Assembly: GCA_015680685.1 (NCBI GenBank)
Contig: MNCI01036463.1
Location: 1,067,228-1,131,227 of the forward strand
Direction: 5' to 3'
From: Gnetum montanum
Lineage: Eukaryota > Streptophyta > Gnetopsida > Gnetales > Gnetaceae
Length of the DNA: 64,000 nucleotides
The notes beneath the pieces are model-generated. The model searched no databases, was not told where the DNA came from, and worked only from the letters and a program-made list of their open reading frames with translations. Both the position numbers and the translations under genes were made by a program. Below are positions 23,836-33,604 of this stretch, one piece after another; position 1 is the stretch's first letter, and the number at the start of each line of letters is the position of its first letter.

Positions 23836-24808
23836 CTCATGGTGTCTATGATGTCTATGCAGTTCCCTACTTTCCTTTCTTACATGCCTTGATTCTCTAG
23901 AATGCCCTTGTCCTCTCTCTCGACTCTCTTGTCGAGGTTTCTCACTTTGTTTACCCTTATCCTCATGGTTAGCCTCCTTATGACTACGTCCTGCTGTGGA
24001 AGAAGAGGATGAATGTGATGATGAAGGTGAAGAAGAAGGAGAACCATCACCATGATAATGTTTCCTACCTTCTCTTCGGTGATCTCGGCCCCAATCGTGA
24101 TGATGATCAGCCTTCCCTCCTTTATCTTATGTTTGTGTTCTCTCGTTGAACACTTGGTGTTCATGGGGATCAAAACCAGGGTTGTGTATCGTGGAGTGCA
24201 GGTTTTAATACACCACCTCCTCACCATCGTTAGGAGGGGAAACATCATTTTTTGGAGAACCTATTGGAATAGGTTCACCACCCTTAATTTCGCTTATAAC
24301 GGGCGAAGCATTATGGGGGCCTTTGCTCTTCAATGATGTGTGGTAACTCTCTTGCCGCAAGTCCCGTTAACATTGTGCTTCTGTGGGATGGTAGTCCCTT
24401 ACGTTGTAATCACATGCAACGTACTCAGCGTATAATTGTGACATGCCAATTCATGCAAGGACATGAAGGAGCATGTTGGGGGCTACTTTGTCTAGAGGCA
24501 ACACTATGTTACCCTCCAAGTCTCTCCAACGCAGTTGTTCATCTTGATGGAAAACAAAGGTAAAGTTGGGTACTGAATTGTTGAGGAATTGACGGTTCTT
24601 GGTTATGTATGTTGTGCCACCGACTGTCTCTAGTGTTGTTCCTAGACGGTGAAGTGCTTTTGTTCAAAGAAGACATTTTAGTCTTGTTCGGTGTGCCGTT
24701 TACCATTATGTTATATATTTTTTCTCTTGATTAACCATAAGGATTTGTTTTAGCTCCCAACAATGTGAATGATTTCCTGTGTTCTACGTAGTGCACAAAC
24801 AACTAAGT
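23836..24808 (-). other. Leader between primer site and gag
   Basis: About 970 bp with only short, broken ORFs on both strands (for example 23880-24248 minus and 24052-24336 plus). None has recognisable content. It is taken as the untranslated leader, longer than in the pol-less relatives (about 330 bp). Confidence 0.5.
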
Positions 24809-24825
24809 CCCCGACAACGGCACCA
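24809..24825 (-). promoter_or_regulatory. Primer binding site for tRNA-Asp
   Basis: The minus strand reads TGGTGCCGTTGTCGGGGA immediately inside the 5' LTR. It differs at two positions from the complement of the 3' end of plant tRNA-Asp (TGGCGCCGTTGCCGGGGA), the primer typical of Athila/Tat elements. Equivalent sites lie at 52440-52457 and, mutated, at 60182-60199. Confidence 0.85.
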
Positions 24826-24826
24826 A

Positions 24827-25645
24827 TGATGAGTGGCAAGGTACCCCTACACTCAACCATACGAATACGGGCATTACACGCGCGATTCGGTCGAACTCCA
24901 AGGACTAAGTGCTTACGCGCCTTATGGAACACTTAAGGTTAATCAATCATTGTCTTTCTAGACTTACTTGTATTGTCATGGTTGTATGGTTAAGTAAGTC
25001 TGAGGTATATGATTTTTATGTCTTTATCTTTTTATGGTCTAAGCTAAGAGAGGGAAGGGTGAAGAGACTAAGTAACTAGCTTTCTCTAACTAAGCTTTAA
25101 TTGTCCTAGCATCAATATCCGTTCCCACTTGACATACATACCCTAAACTAGTGCAACGCTATTGGGATTACCAAATGCTATTCGTTACTGGGTTACCAAG
25201 TGTAGCACACATGTTCGAAGTGGTCGTACTGAATGCACTTAACTAGGAGAGTCGAGGGTTGAGAGTGATTAATTGTCTAAGAAAGCATTTAAACATTTAA
25301 CAATAATTAAAGTCCTATTTAGCCTAGTCCATATGTTGCAAGGTTTATTAGAAAGTTTGGCTTTATTTCCGTACACAAATGTGTGCTCATGTACAATTTG
25401 CTCGAATAAAGATCCGTTCACTTTGAGACTTCTATTGCGTGCATATGGAAATTATTCTATTTTTGGAATGGTAAAACTGCCAGAGTTTAGCTAAGGGTCT
25501 AAATTTAGATGGAAAAACAATGGAAAGTTGCCTTTTATTTATAGAACTAATGACGGGCTGCGATATAGCATACGCGATATTGCAGGGGCCAACGCGATAT
25601 TGCGCGTACATGATATCGTGGCCCATGCGATATCGTGTCCCATCA
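24827..25645 (-). repeat. 5' LTR of the Ty3 element
   Basis: 819 bp, TGATG...CATCA. In element orientation: TGATG, five or so GATATCGC-type palindromes (25640-25560), a TATA box (TATAAATAAAAGG, about 25533-25545), then R/U5 of about 700 bp. It matches 15096-15833 except for the longer palindrome array and scattered substitutions. Confidence 0.9.
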
Positions 25646-25650
25646 CCCTC

Positions 25651-25768
25651 TTTAGTTGAGATTATTCCTAGGTTTCTGTATCCATATGAGAGGCACCCTA
25701 GGCAATAGTCTTCTTAGATGAGTTTTTCTTCCTCAGGCATTGGTGTGACCAAAATTTATGCATCAACA
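25651..25768 (+). repeat. Last 118 bp of the split right LTR
   Basis: Continues 13995-15095 after the Ty3 insertion. It matches 13471-13588 of the left LTR, ending ATGCATCAACA, and is followed by the target duplication CTTAT. Confidence 0.85.
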
Positions 25769-25773
25769 CTTAT

Positions 25774-27578
25774 CAAATTACAAGAACTTGCAAAGTCTTT
25801 CAGAATTCAGGGAAAGGTTTCAACACTTATTTTGCATGATACTTGTTTACTACACATCTTTGAAAACTATTCCAAAGAACTTTGGCGAACTCCAAGGATT
25901 GAAGCATCTTCAACTGGACAACTAGAAGGCATTGGTACAATTGCCGAAGGGCTTTGGCAAACTTAAAGGATTAAAGCATCTTCAACTGGAAAATTGCAAG
26001 GCAGTGGTACGGTTGCCGGAGGGCTTTGGAGACCCGAAAAGTTTATGCTATTTGAACATGGAGTCCTTAAAAAGACAAATAATTGCCTGAGTCATTTGGG
26101 AAAATGTTGCAACCAGAGAATCTGACAATTGGGCGGTGCTATTGTCTGAAACACCTGTTAGAGTCATTTGGTAAACTGTCACAATTAAAAGTATTGCATA
26201 ACAATTACAGCAAAGCCCTGCAACGCCTGCCAGATTCTTTAATTAAAGGAGCTACATCTCAAGAGCTGCAAAGCCCTACAAGGCCTCCCATATTCTTTTA
26301 GAGATCTGGCCCATATTCTTTTAGAGATCTGGCCCAGTTAGAGTATCTGGATCTTTGGGAGTGCAAAGCCCTGCAAGGCCTCCCAAATTCTTTTGGAAAT
26401 CTGGCCTAATTAGACTAGCTGAAGTTGTCACCCTGCCAAATCTCCAAGCCATCTGGAAGTGCTAACCTGTTATATGGCCCGGTGATCTATACTTTCAGTG
26501 GTTGTATAGAAGGGTTAACTGAATCATTTGGATAGTTGACAAACTTGGTTCACCTGGACATCAGGGATTGCAAAGGAATGGAAGGGTTACCTGAATCATT
26601 CGGCTGTCTTCCATGCTTAAAATTTTTGAGTATCCATTGTTGCAATGATCTGAGAAGGCTAGCTGAATCATTTGGGCATCTTTCACAGTTACAAAGCTTG
26701 AGGATCATAAATTGCAGTGCTTTATGAGGGTTACCTGAATCATTTGTACATCTTTTGAAGTTAAAATACTTGTATATTGAGAATTGCAAGGGTTTACACG
26801 GGTTATCTGAATCATCTGGACATCTGTCAGAGTTACAATACATGAGGTCCCAGGATTGCAATGGTGAAGCTACTCAGCATCGAATCGCTGGTGCATGATG
26901 TTACCCAACGGACCACATTAATGAAGCAAAAGAGAGACACTGTTGCCAATTTGCTTTCAGTCAATAGTGAACATACACCTCCTCAATTAAGTGATGTTGA
27001 GGTAATAGCCCATCATTTTATACAAAGGTACCAATCTGCCCTCCATCCACGTTATCAAATGGACCGGTTGTGCCTGGGAAGCTTATGGGCCATTCCAGAG
27101 CTGTTCGACGATATGGCTGGTCTTTCAAGTCTGACAGATCTGGGGCTTGATTCATGCTGGAACCAAAAAGTGCTTCCAACATATATAGGCAATCTTTCAC
27201 ATTTGACAAGGTTGTCCCTTAGCAGGCTTTGGAATTTAGAGGAGTTGCCGGACACCATTGGCAACTTACAAAACCTACGAAGTCGGTTTATCAGTGATTG
27301 CATTGTGTTGAAAGGATTCCCATCTCAGTTAGGGAGTCCTTGTAAGCTGCAATTCCTAAAAGTTATAGATTGCTGGATTGTGGAAGTCCTCCACATGCAA
27401 GCATTGGTCAGTCTTAAATGGCTTGCAGTAATTGGCTGTGTTAACATGAGGAGCATTGCTGGGCTCTGGGGCCTTCCCAAGCTTGAAGACATTACAATTA
27501 AAGGGTGTTAACTTAATGAATCTGTGGCTCAGGCTTAATGACGATTTTCTGAGCGAATCATTGGAGAACAATACTAAG
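25774..27578 (+). pseudogene. LRR region of the broken resistance gene
   Basis: This continues the gene cut at 12412. Leucine-rich repeats of about 24 residues are readable in shifting frames: LPKGFGKLKGLKHLQLENCK (about 25940), LPEGFG, then LPESFGCLPCLKFLSIHCC and ESFGHLSQLQSLRIINC (26580-26720), ESFVHLLKLKYL, and a last open stretch (26861-27511) with LPTYIGNLSHLTRLSLSRL and LPDTIGNLQNLRS. The repeats would form the recognition surface of the receptor. At least three frameshifts and many stops are present. A donor AAG/GTACGT at 27579 ends the exon; near 27500 the frame moves to the one reading NLMNLWLRLNDDF. Confidence 0.85.
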
Positions 27579-27800
27579 GTACGTATATCTATATATTTTG
27601 ATCTGTATGCAAATAATATATGCAATTCTCGTTTACAAGTTGAGTTACGGATGTCCACATTTGTGATTACATAAATTAATGTGTACACAATTATACAAAT
27701 TGATATCTTTATGTAAATAAGACATCGAATTCTCGTTTACAAGTTGAGTTACGTGTGTGCGCATTTATGATTACATAAATTAATGTGGACTCAATTATGT
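27579..27800 (+). repeat. Intron with a tandem duplication of about 103 bp
   Basis: The phrase CTCGTTTACAAGTTGAGTTA, then a stretch ending in GATTACATAAATTAATGTG, occurs at about 27630-27692 and again at about 27733-27795. It lies in the intron after the LRR exon. The acceptor is likely the AG near 27808. Confidence 0.7.
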
Positions 27801-28379
27801 GGAGCACAGAGATTGCCACCATGTCATTTATGTGAAGAGCAGATGTTGCCAGGGGATGTAGTAAATGCGAGAACAAGCCGGCATTGTTTTTGGCAGTGGA
27901 ACAAAAGGCTAGAAATTTGCCCAAATACCATAGATGACTGCTCATTCTCTTTCCATAAACTTTTGCGGGATCATGACGGTTCCTCTTCATTCTTATTCAG
28001 CAACGACTACCACATCAGTCACGACGACATCATTAAAACTGAAACAACAGGTGTGATGTGTTTTGTTTCAACCATTTGCACTGTCCGACTTCCCAATGCA
28101 TATTCCCCCGCCTACAACCATATTTAATCTACAATGGGGATCCCGCAGTTGCATTCACTTGAAGAAATCCACATGGCCACATTCCTCGCCTGTGACGATG
28201 ACCACCCGTTCATTGAAGTAGAAAAACAAATAGACTCCTATCCAAGCTACGATGCTTCTATAAAGGATGGATGGATAATTTTTCTGCATGACTGCAGAGA
28301 TACAAAACATCTTTTATTTGGAACTCATCAAGCAGCGCTTCTTGTCTCGCGCATGGACTCGACTGCTGTGCATTTTTAA
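27800..28379 (+). pseudogene. Post-LRR C-terminal exon of the resistance gene
   Basis: After the intron an interrupted frame reads through SHDDIIKTETTGVMCFVSTI (about 28014-28073), hits a stop at about 28125, then continues open as MGIPQLHSLEEIHMATFLAC to SRMDSTAVHF (28134-28379). Its position after the LRRs and its pattern fit the C-terminal beta-sandwich (C-JID-like) domain of TNL proteins, but the resemblance is weak. The stop at 28377 is the best candidate gene end. Confidence 0.45.
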
Positions 28380-29477
28380 ATTCTCAGCACTTGACATTGC
28401 AGGTTGCCAAATAACCAAGATATCTCGGCATTGCACTACTTTATTATGGTAAATATTGTGATTTGTTCTACTGTCATGTGTTGATCAGGAATTATTTAGA
28501 ATCTTTTCAACCACAACAGAATACCTGAACTAAATTGACTACTACTTGGGTATGTTTGAAATAGGAAGCAGAGACAGGTTTGACATTCAAAAGGAGACGG
28601 TGCCTTTTTGCAGATGACCATGCATTATTGCTTCTTCAGCACCAAAGGAGACGTAGCTTTCTCGCATATCCTGGGCTTCACCTTACCTTGGAAGCGGGAT
28701 TACTCGCTAATCTCTACGAAATGTCAATCTGCATGTTAGTGAAAGGTAATGTAGTTGATTCAAGATATGCAGGAAATCATTGGATAAACCAAGAAGAAAT
28801 TCCCCCTATCCTAAATACTCTGAATCAGACAAGAGCCTTTCCTTTGACTTTAGAAACCTTACATAGAAAGAGATTGGGTATATTAAATAGTAAATGGTAT
28901 ACTTATTTGTTGTTTGATGTTATTGATCAGCAAGAAAGGATTGGGAGATTGATGCCTTGGGAGGGTACAAAACTTTAGAAAAAGTCTAAGTAGAATAACA
29001 TTTAACTATTTTTTTAAAGACCATGAAGGAAAAATCCCAAAATCATGATCAACTTGTTTTAAATTTATATATGATTCTACAAATGGAACCATATGATATT
29101 AGTGTTGGTCAAAGTTCTATATCAAAGTTCTACTATTCAATAGATCTAAAAGGTCTATGTATATCATAAAAGTGTTGTTTATGGTTCAATTTGAATTATA
29201 TTATTAAATAAAAATATATTTATAAGGGTGACAAAATGTTTCTTTGGTTAGAATTTAACTTTATTGATTACTTCAAATTACATAAATACGAAGGAGTTGA
29301 CATTAGAAAGTAAAGTTAGATATTTCATCATTAATTTTATTATCTTTTACAAAAGTACATGGTAGAGAGGTATAGTTATGTTGTTTGTGATCATGTAACT
29401 TGCATTTCATGCATTATTCAATTTTAAATCTTTGAAGTAGATTTACATAACTATATTCTCTTGTATGAATGTGATTT
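28380..29477 (+). other. Downstream region with one unrecognised 132-codon ORF (28580-28978)
   Basis: AT-rich DNA follows the resistance gene. The plus ORF at 28580-28978 (starts MTFKRRRCLFADDH, ends RLMPWEGTKL) has a basic start and no motif I recognise; it may be part of an untranslated exon. 28980-29470 shows no coding trace. Confidence 0.3.
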
Positions 29478-29550
29478 TTTGTTGGGGGCTAGATGTTTTG
29501 TGAAACATTGCCCACTTTGTGGATCTTAATAAAACTAGAATTATTATGAA
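29478..29550 (+). repeat. Truncated polypurine tract and LTR start, family of 12413-13588
   Basis: TTGTTGGGGGCTAGATGTTTTG at about 29480 resembles the polypurine tract and LTR start at 13981-14005, and a CATTGCCCA phrase follows as in that LTR. The remainder is lost where the next repeat begins, so this is a small leftover of an older plus-strand copy. Confidence 0.35.
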
Positions 29551-30148
29551 TATAGATTTAAATGTTGTCCATACACCCAAGTATACAAATCACGAGCATT
29601 ACATGTGATGTGATCGTAATCTATGAAATAGATTAGTGGAGCTTTTAGATAGCTAAATGTTGATAACAAATTGCTATCTTTCCAACTATACTTATCTAGA
29701 TCATAGTTCATATAGTTAAGTATAATTGAGGCATATGATCATTAGTGTTATGTGGTCAAGATAAACTAATATTTAAAATATAAAGATTTAATTTAATGAA
29801 TTTAGGAACAATAAATAAACTATAAGCTACCCTAAGTGATGAGCATCCATGCCCAATTTGCCATACACATCTTGAATTTACACAAGCATTGTTGGATTAC
29901 CAAGTGCTCTTATTGGATGCAGTAAGTGATAACACAACTAATATTACCAAACAATTACATATTTATGCTCAAAATTGGTTGTACTCATTCTACAAATTTA
30001 ACATACATTTTGGAATTAAAATATTAACAAAGTGCATGAAAGTAAATAACAGTGAAAGAAAATTGTTAATGGGAAAACATTAAGTTAAGTGAAAATGTTG
30101 CAATAAAGGTAAATTAATTTCAATCTTATTGTTGTCATGAATTATATC
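29550..30148 (-). repeat. Old LTR of the TGATG family, first part
   Basis: Diverged but collinear with 43738-44300: CATACACCCAAGTATACAAA, then GATGAGCATCCATGCC, GGATTACCAAGTG, GTACTCATTCTAC and GAAAATGTTGCAATAAAGG occur in the same order. The match stops near 30148 and resumes at about 33330, so this LTR was split by an insertion. The ORF 29889-30083 has no recognisable product. Confidence 0.6.
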
Positions 30149-30570
30149 TGTTGGCGACCGTTTGGGATGCGACCGCCAACGAGTGTCCTCGAACAGGATT
30201 TAGGTGCCTGCTGGTCTCTGGCAACACCAAGGCCCAGATACCTCCAAATAACTCAGTAGTTAATGTGAGTATGTGTGTGTGCTGTTGCGGCGTGCGGTTG
30301 TATGAAATGTGACAATTTCGTTGTGTGTGAACTACAAATGACTTACTTTAAAGAGATTCAGCCAACTTTGTCCAGTACTGTGAGTTATTGAAAGTTTCCT
30401 ATTTTGTTCAACTACCTAGTCTACGCGGTCCTTATAATACCTGCTTGTAACAAGTAAAATTTTGCAAAAACATTTGAGCACAACTCCACAAATCTACTCC
30501 TAATTTTCCCCAGAGAAAGAGGTAGTTCCACAAGAAAACTAGAAATAGAGCAAGATTCAATGGAAATAGA

Positions 30571-31067
30571 NNNNNNNNNNNNNNNNNNNNNNNNNNNNNN
30601 NNNNNNNNNNNNNNNNNNNNNNNNNNNNNNNNNNNNNNNNNNNNNNNNNNNNNNNNNNNNNNNNNNNNNNNNNNNNNNNNNNNNNNNNNNNNNNNNNNNN
30701 NNNNNNNNNNNNNNNNNNNNNNNNNNNNNNNNNNNNNNNNNNNNNNNNNNNNNNNNNNNNNNNNNNNNNNNNNNNNNNNNNNNNNNNNNNNNNNNNNNNN
30801 NNNNNNNNNNNNNNNNNNNNNNNNNNNNNNNNNNNNNNNNNNNNNNNNNNNNNNNNNNNNNNNNNNNNNNNNNNNNNNNNNNNNNNNNNNNNNNNNNNNN
30901 NNNNNNNNNNNNNNNNNNNNNNNNNNNNNNNNNNNNNNNNNNNNNNNNNNNNNNNNNNNNNNNNNNNNNNNNNNNNNNNNNNNNNNNNNNNNNNNNNNNN
31001 NNNNNNNNNNNNNNNNNNNNNNNNNNNNNNNNNNNNNNNNNNNNNNNNNNNNNNNNNNNNNNNNNNN
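30571..31067. other. Assembly gap of 497 Ns
   Basis: An unbroken run of N. Reading frames running through it are meaningless. Confidence 1.
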
Positions 31068-31959
31068 CATCCTTCCCCTTGACCCTTGAAGCCTATTTAT
31101 AGGATTCCAAGGTAGGTAGGGAAGTTACAATTTCAAAAATATCTTAAAAATATCTCACCTAACTTTTCTCCCAAGTAATTGGACTAACCAATTAGGAAAT
31201 TTCTTGACCAACAAGTTAGGAGGTTACTTGCCCAACAAGTTAGGTAAGTTACAACAATTTTGGGTGGTTTCAACCACAAAAGAGATAAAAATGCTGCATC
31301 TAACATGTGTCCCATGTAGTTGCCAAGTGTCTTCATGGAGATAAACAGGTTGTAGGTGACAAGTGTCCCATGCAAGTGACAAGTGGCCTTTTTAATTAAC
31401 ATGTGGCCATTTTGGAGACAAAAAAGCTATAATTGATAAGTGGCCTTGGTGGTTATAAGTATCATGGGAAATTAAAATTTAGTTGTAATCACCAAGGGGA
31501 AGTTATCACCGCCATGATATTTAAAAATTGCAAAGGACACTTGTTCTATACATATAACATAAAATACTTTCTTCAAATCATAGTAATAAAGATAGTAACC
31601 AACCATGTAATTGTTGCATACATGGATGGGTTGATATAAAAATGTATGCATAAATAGAGTGGCACTCTCACATTTTCAACACCAAGTGAGTGTCACGTTA
31701 TGTAGATAGTATATAATTTAGCTATAGTTTAATCATGTAGATAGTATTGATATAGAAAAATCATGCGAAGGCTAATGTAGAAGAGGCAGGTCCCTTGCAT
31801 ATCTCTTGCAACTGAATAAGCAAGAACCAAGTTCGTATACACATAAGAATTTGGCTCTATTTCTTTCGTTCGCATGCTTTCAAAAACTGGGCGCGATGTT
31901 TATCCCCAAAGGATCAAACTGTCGGAAATAATCTACGATCTCCTGTTTCCTTGCTCAGA

Positions 31960-32420
31960 CCGGCCAGTTACCTATGAAACATTTGCCCCTTTCTTGGAAT
32001 TCATCCTCCACCGCTTCTGTAACTGCTTCAACAGTAGCGTCTGTGTCCTGTGACTCCTATGGCCACGCCCGCAGCAACCCTCAGCCCGATCCGCGCAGTC
32101 CTTTTCGCTGCCGTTCGCGGTTTCTGTTGACGTCGGTTCGTTGTTCTGCTCCTGCTGCGGCCGATGCTCATCCGCCCGTCGCTCTGCTGCCGATCTTGCC
32201 CGCGTGCAGTCCTCCTTTTCGCGGCCGCTGCTCTCCATCAACGCACAGCCCTCGCCTACAGTTTCTGCCTCCCGTGCAGGTGCTTTCGCTGGTGCTCGCT
32301 GCGCAATGGACAACGCTCGAGATGGTGCACGAGGAGGCTTGCAAACCCTCAGCAAAGGCTAGATCGACTCCAGTTCCGGTGCTCATGGCAGTTGCAGTGA
32401 CGGTGGCGGCAGCAAAATGA
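31960..32420. other. GC-rich, CpG-containing patch, product unknown
   Basis: This stretch is far richer in G+C and CpG than anything around it (GCCGTTCGCGG, GCGGCCGCTGC). Open frames exist on both strands (31974-32420 plus, 148 codons; 31972-32355 minus, 127 codons), as expected of GC-rich DNA, so neither strand can be preferred. It resembles the 5' exon or promoter region of a plant gene. No motif is recognised. Confidence 0.4.
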
Positions 32421-32489
32421 TCCTCAGCACAAGAGTTCTTGGGCAAGGGTTTCAAGGGTTTGCAAGCAGTGGATTTGCATTTCCTTATA

Positions 32490-32990
32490 ACTGTTATTGT
32501 ATTGATCGAGGTTGCAGAGAGGGTTTCAAAAATTCCGGCGAAAATATTCGAAGAGAGGAAGCCATCATATCCAGCTTCTCTGCAGGCAATTTCAAAATGT
32601 TTCCTTCCATATCTGGAGAATATGCATTTATGGCAGCACCATCTCCAACTGCCAAGGGTAATTTTTTTGTTCTTGCTTGCATACAAGTTTTGTAATTAAA
32701 GCCTTTTGCCTTGAGGAAACATGATAACAAATGACAGATTTACACTGAAGAGCAAACCATAGGAATTGTAGCTTCACATCGTTATCTGAAAGAACCAGAT
32801 CAAGAGAGCTGCCATTAATAATACTTGCATGAACTTTCTGTAATGCAGCATCTTCCAATTCTGATTTCCAATATTTAATCTTCTCAGATATTTCTCTCAA
32901 GCTATCTTGCTTTGAAGATTCCCTATTCATTATTTGATCTACAACAATTGTATTGTCATCTTCCAACTGTAGAATGTGCTGTTCCATTCC
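32490..32990 (-). pseudogene. Possible captured host gene fragment with coiled coil
   Basis: On minus, 32987-32760 encodes MEQHILQLEDDNTIVVDQIM followed by a charged helical stretch ending in VHASIINGSSLDLVLSDND, an amphipathic, probably coiled-coil segment. After an intron-like AT-rich interval an AG near 32660 leads to PLAVGDGAAINAYSPDMEGN and a helical segment to about 32494, where a stop follows. The style is of an ordinary nuclear gene rather than a retrotransposon, but I cannot name it. No start context or upstream exon is visible. Confidence 0.4.
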
Positions 32991-33329
32991 TTCCTAATGC
33001 ACCAACTTCCATGCTATTTAGTTTCTTCTACAAGTTGCCTTACATTCATTACCCTCCCATACCTTATGGAGGTCAACTAAAACCACTTCTTAACTTGTAC
33101 ATCAATACATGTTTGAGATCCAGTGAATGCTTCTTTGGCACTGAAATAGCCAACACCTCTGAAGAATCTTCATCCAATATAATATTGGCAATGTTAGTTA
33201 TATGACTAGCTTCACAACCTCACAAAACCTGCTCCATTAAATGGCCAAAATGTGCCAACAGTATCCAAGTACAATATCACTTGAATAAGACTATATTCAA
33301 TTAATTAAAGTTCATGTTGTGGGCACTCA

Positions 33330-33604
33330 TTGATTATGCTAACTTCTACGAAATAAGAGTTCTATTACTATGATGATCTAATAGCAAGATTAATGTGATA
33401 GGTGAGTAATATATATAGGAATTTATTATAATTATAACATTGCATTTATGATATACATTCCATCCTACAATATAGTAGATTTGATATTGTAGTCGACGAA
33501 CATAATTTTCATCCATTCCATGATAAGGGCAATACTGGAATTTTCCTTGTGAATCGTCACCTTAGAATTAAGATTTTCAACATATGACATATGATGCTTC
33601 ATCA
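33330..33604 (-). repeat. Old LTR of the TGATG family, second part
   Basis: Resumes the LTR broken at 30148 and ends CATCA at 33600-33604, followed by TACCCCCACAACTCACC, the counterpart of the polypurine side of younger elements (15834 and 44559). A TATA-like TATATATAGGA lies at about 33409. Confidence 0.6.

Larger units (their letters stand above)
15096..25645 (-). mobile_element. Nearly complete Ty3/gypsy retrotransposon (Athila/Tat type, tRNA-Asp primed)
   Basis: This minus-strand element is bounded by LTRs starting TGATG and ending CATCA, with an exact 5-bp target duplication CCCTC at 15091-15095 and 25646-25650. In element order it holds the 5' LTR (24827-25645), primer site, gag, protease, reverse transcriptase, RNase H, integrase, a long 3' region with an inserted solo LTR (17314-18112), and the 3' LTR (15096-15833). 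The primer site for tRNA-Asp and the RT wording around FMDDFS point to the Athila/Tat branch (family knowledge). All genes carry stops or frameshifts, so it is dead. Without the solo LTR insertion it is about 9.7 kb. Confidence 0.9.
12413..25768 (+). mobile_element. Internally deleted LTR element inside the resistance gene, itself hosting the nest
   Basis: LTRs of about 1.18 kb (12413-13588; and 13995-15095 plus 25651-25768) begin TGTT and end CATCAACA. They flank only 406 bp of internal DNA (13589-13994), which has a primer site at one end, a polypurine tract at the other and no coding sequence. Target duplications CTTAG (12408-12412) and CTTAT (25769-25773) agree in four of five bases. The right LTR is split at CCCTC by the Ty3 element 15096-25645. 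Orientation is plus from the primer-site and polypurine positions. It is non-autonomous, probably by internal deletion. Confidence 0.8.
30149..33330. mobile_element. Unclassified insertion of about 3.2 kb inside the old LTR
   Basis: Defined by the break in the LTR at about 30148 and its return at about 33330. It begins near TGTTGGCGACCG and contains the N gap (30571-31067), a minus-strand TATA-like CCTATAAATAGG at 31092-31103 with a GTGTCCCATGTAG repeat-rich stretch (31200-31400), a GC-rich patch (31960-32420) and a possible gene fragment (32490-32990). Ends and target duplications are not resolved, and the class is unknown; a gene-carrying element is one option. Confidence 0.4.

Noticed and set aside
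30432-31102. Two long ORFs (180-212 codons) across the N gap
   Set aside because: Made almost wholly of N; the few real codons at the ends mean nothing.
31974-32420. 148-codon plus ORF rich in Ser, Pro and Ala
   Set aside because: As a gene: open frames exist on both strands because the patch is GC-rich; no motif supports either.
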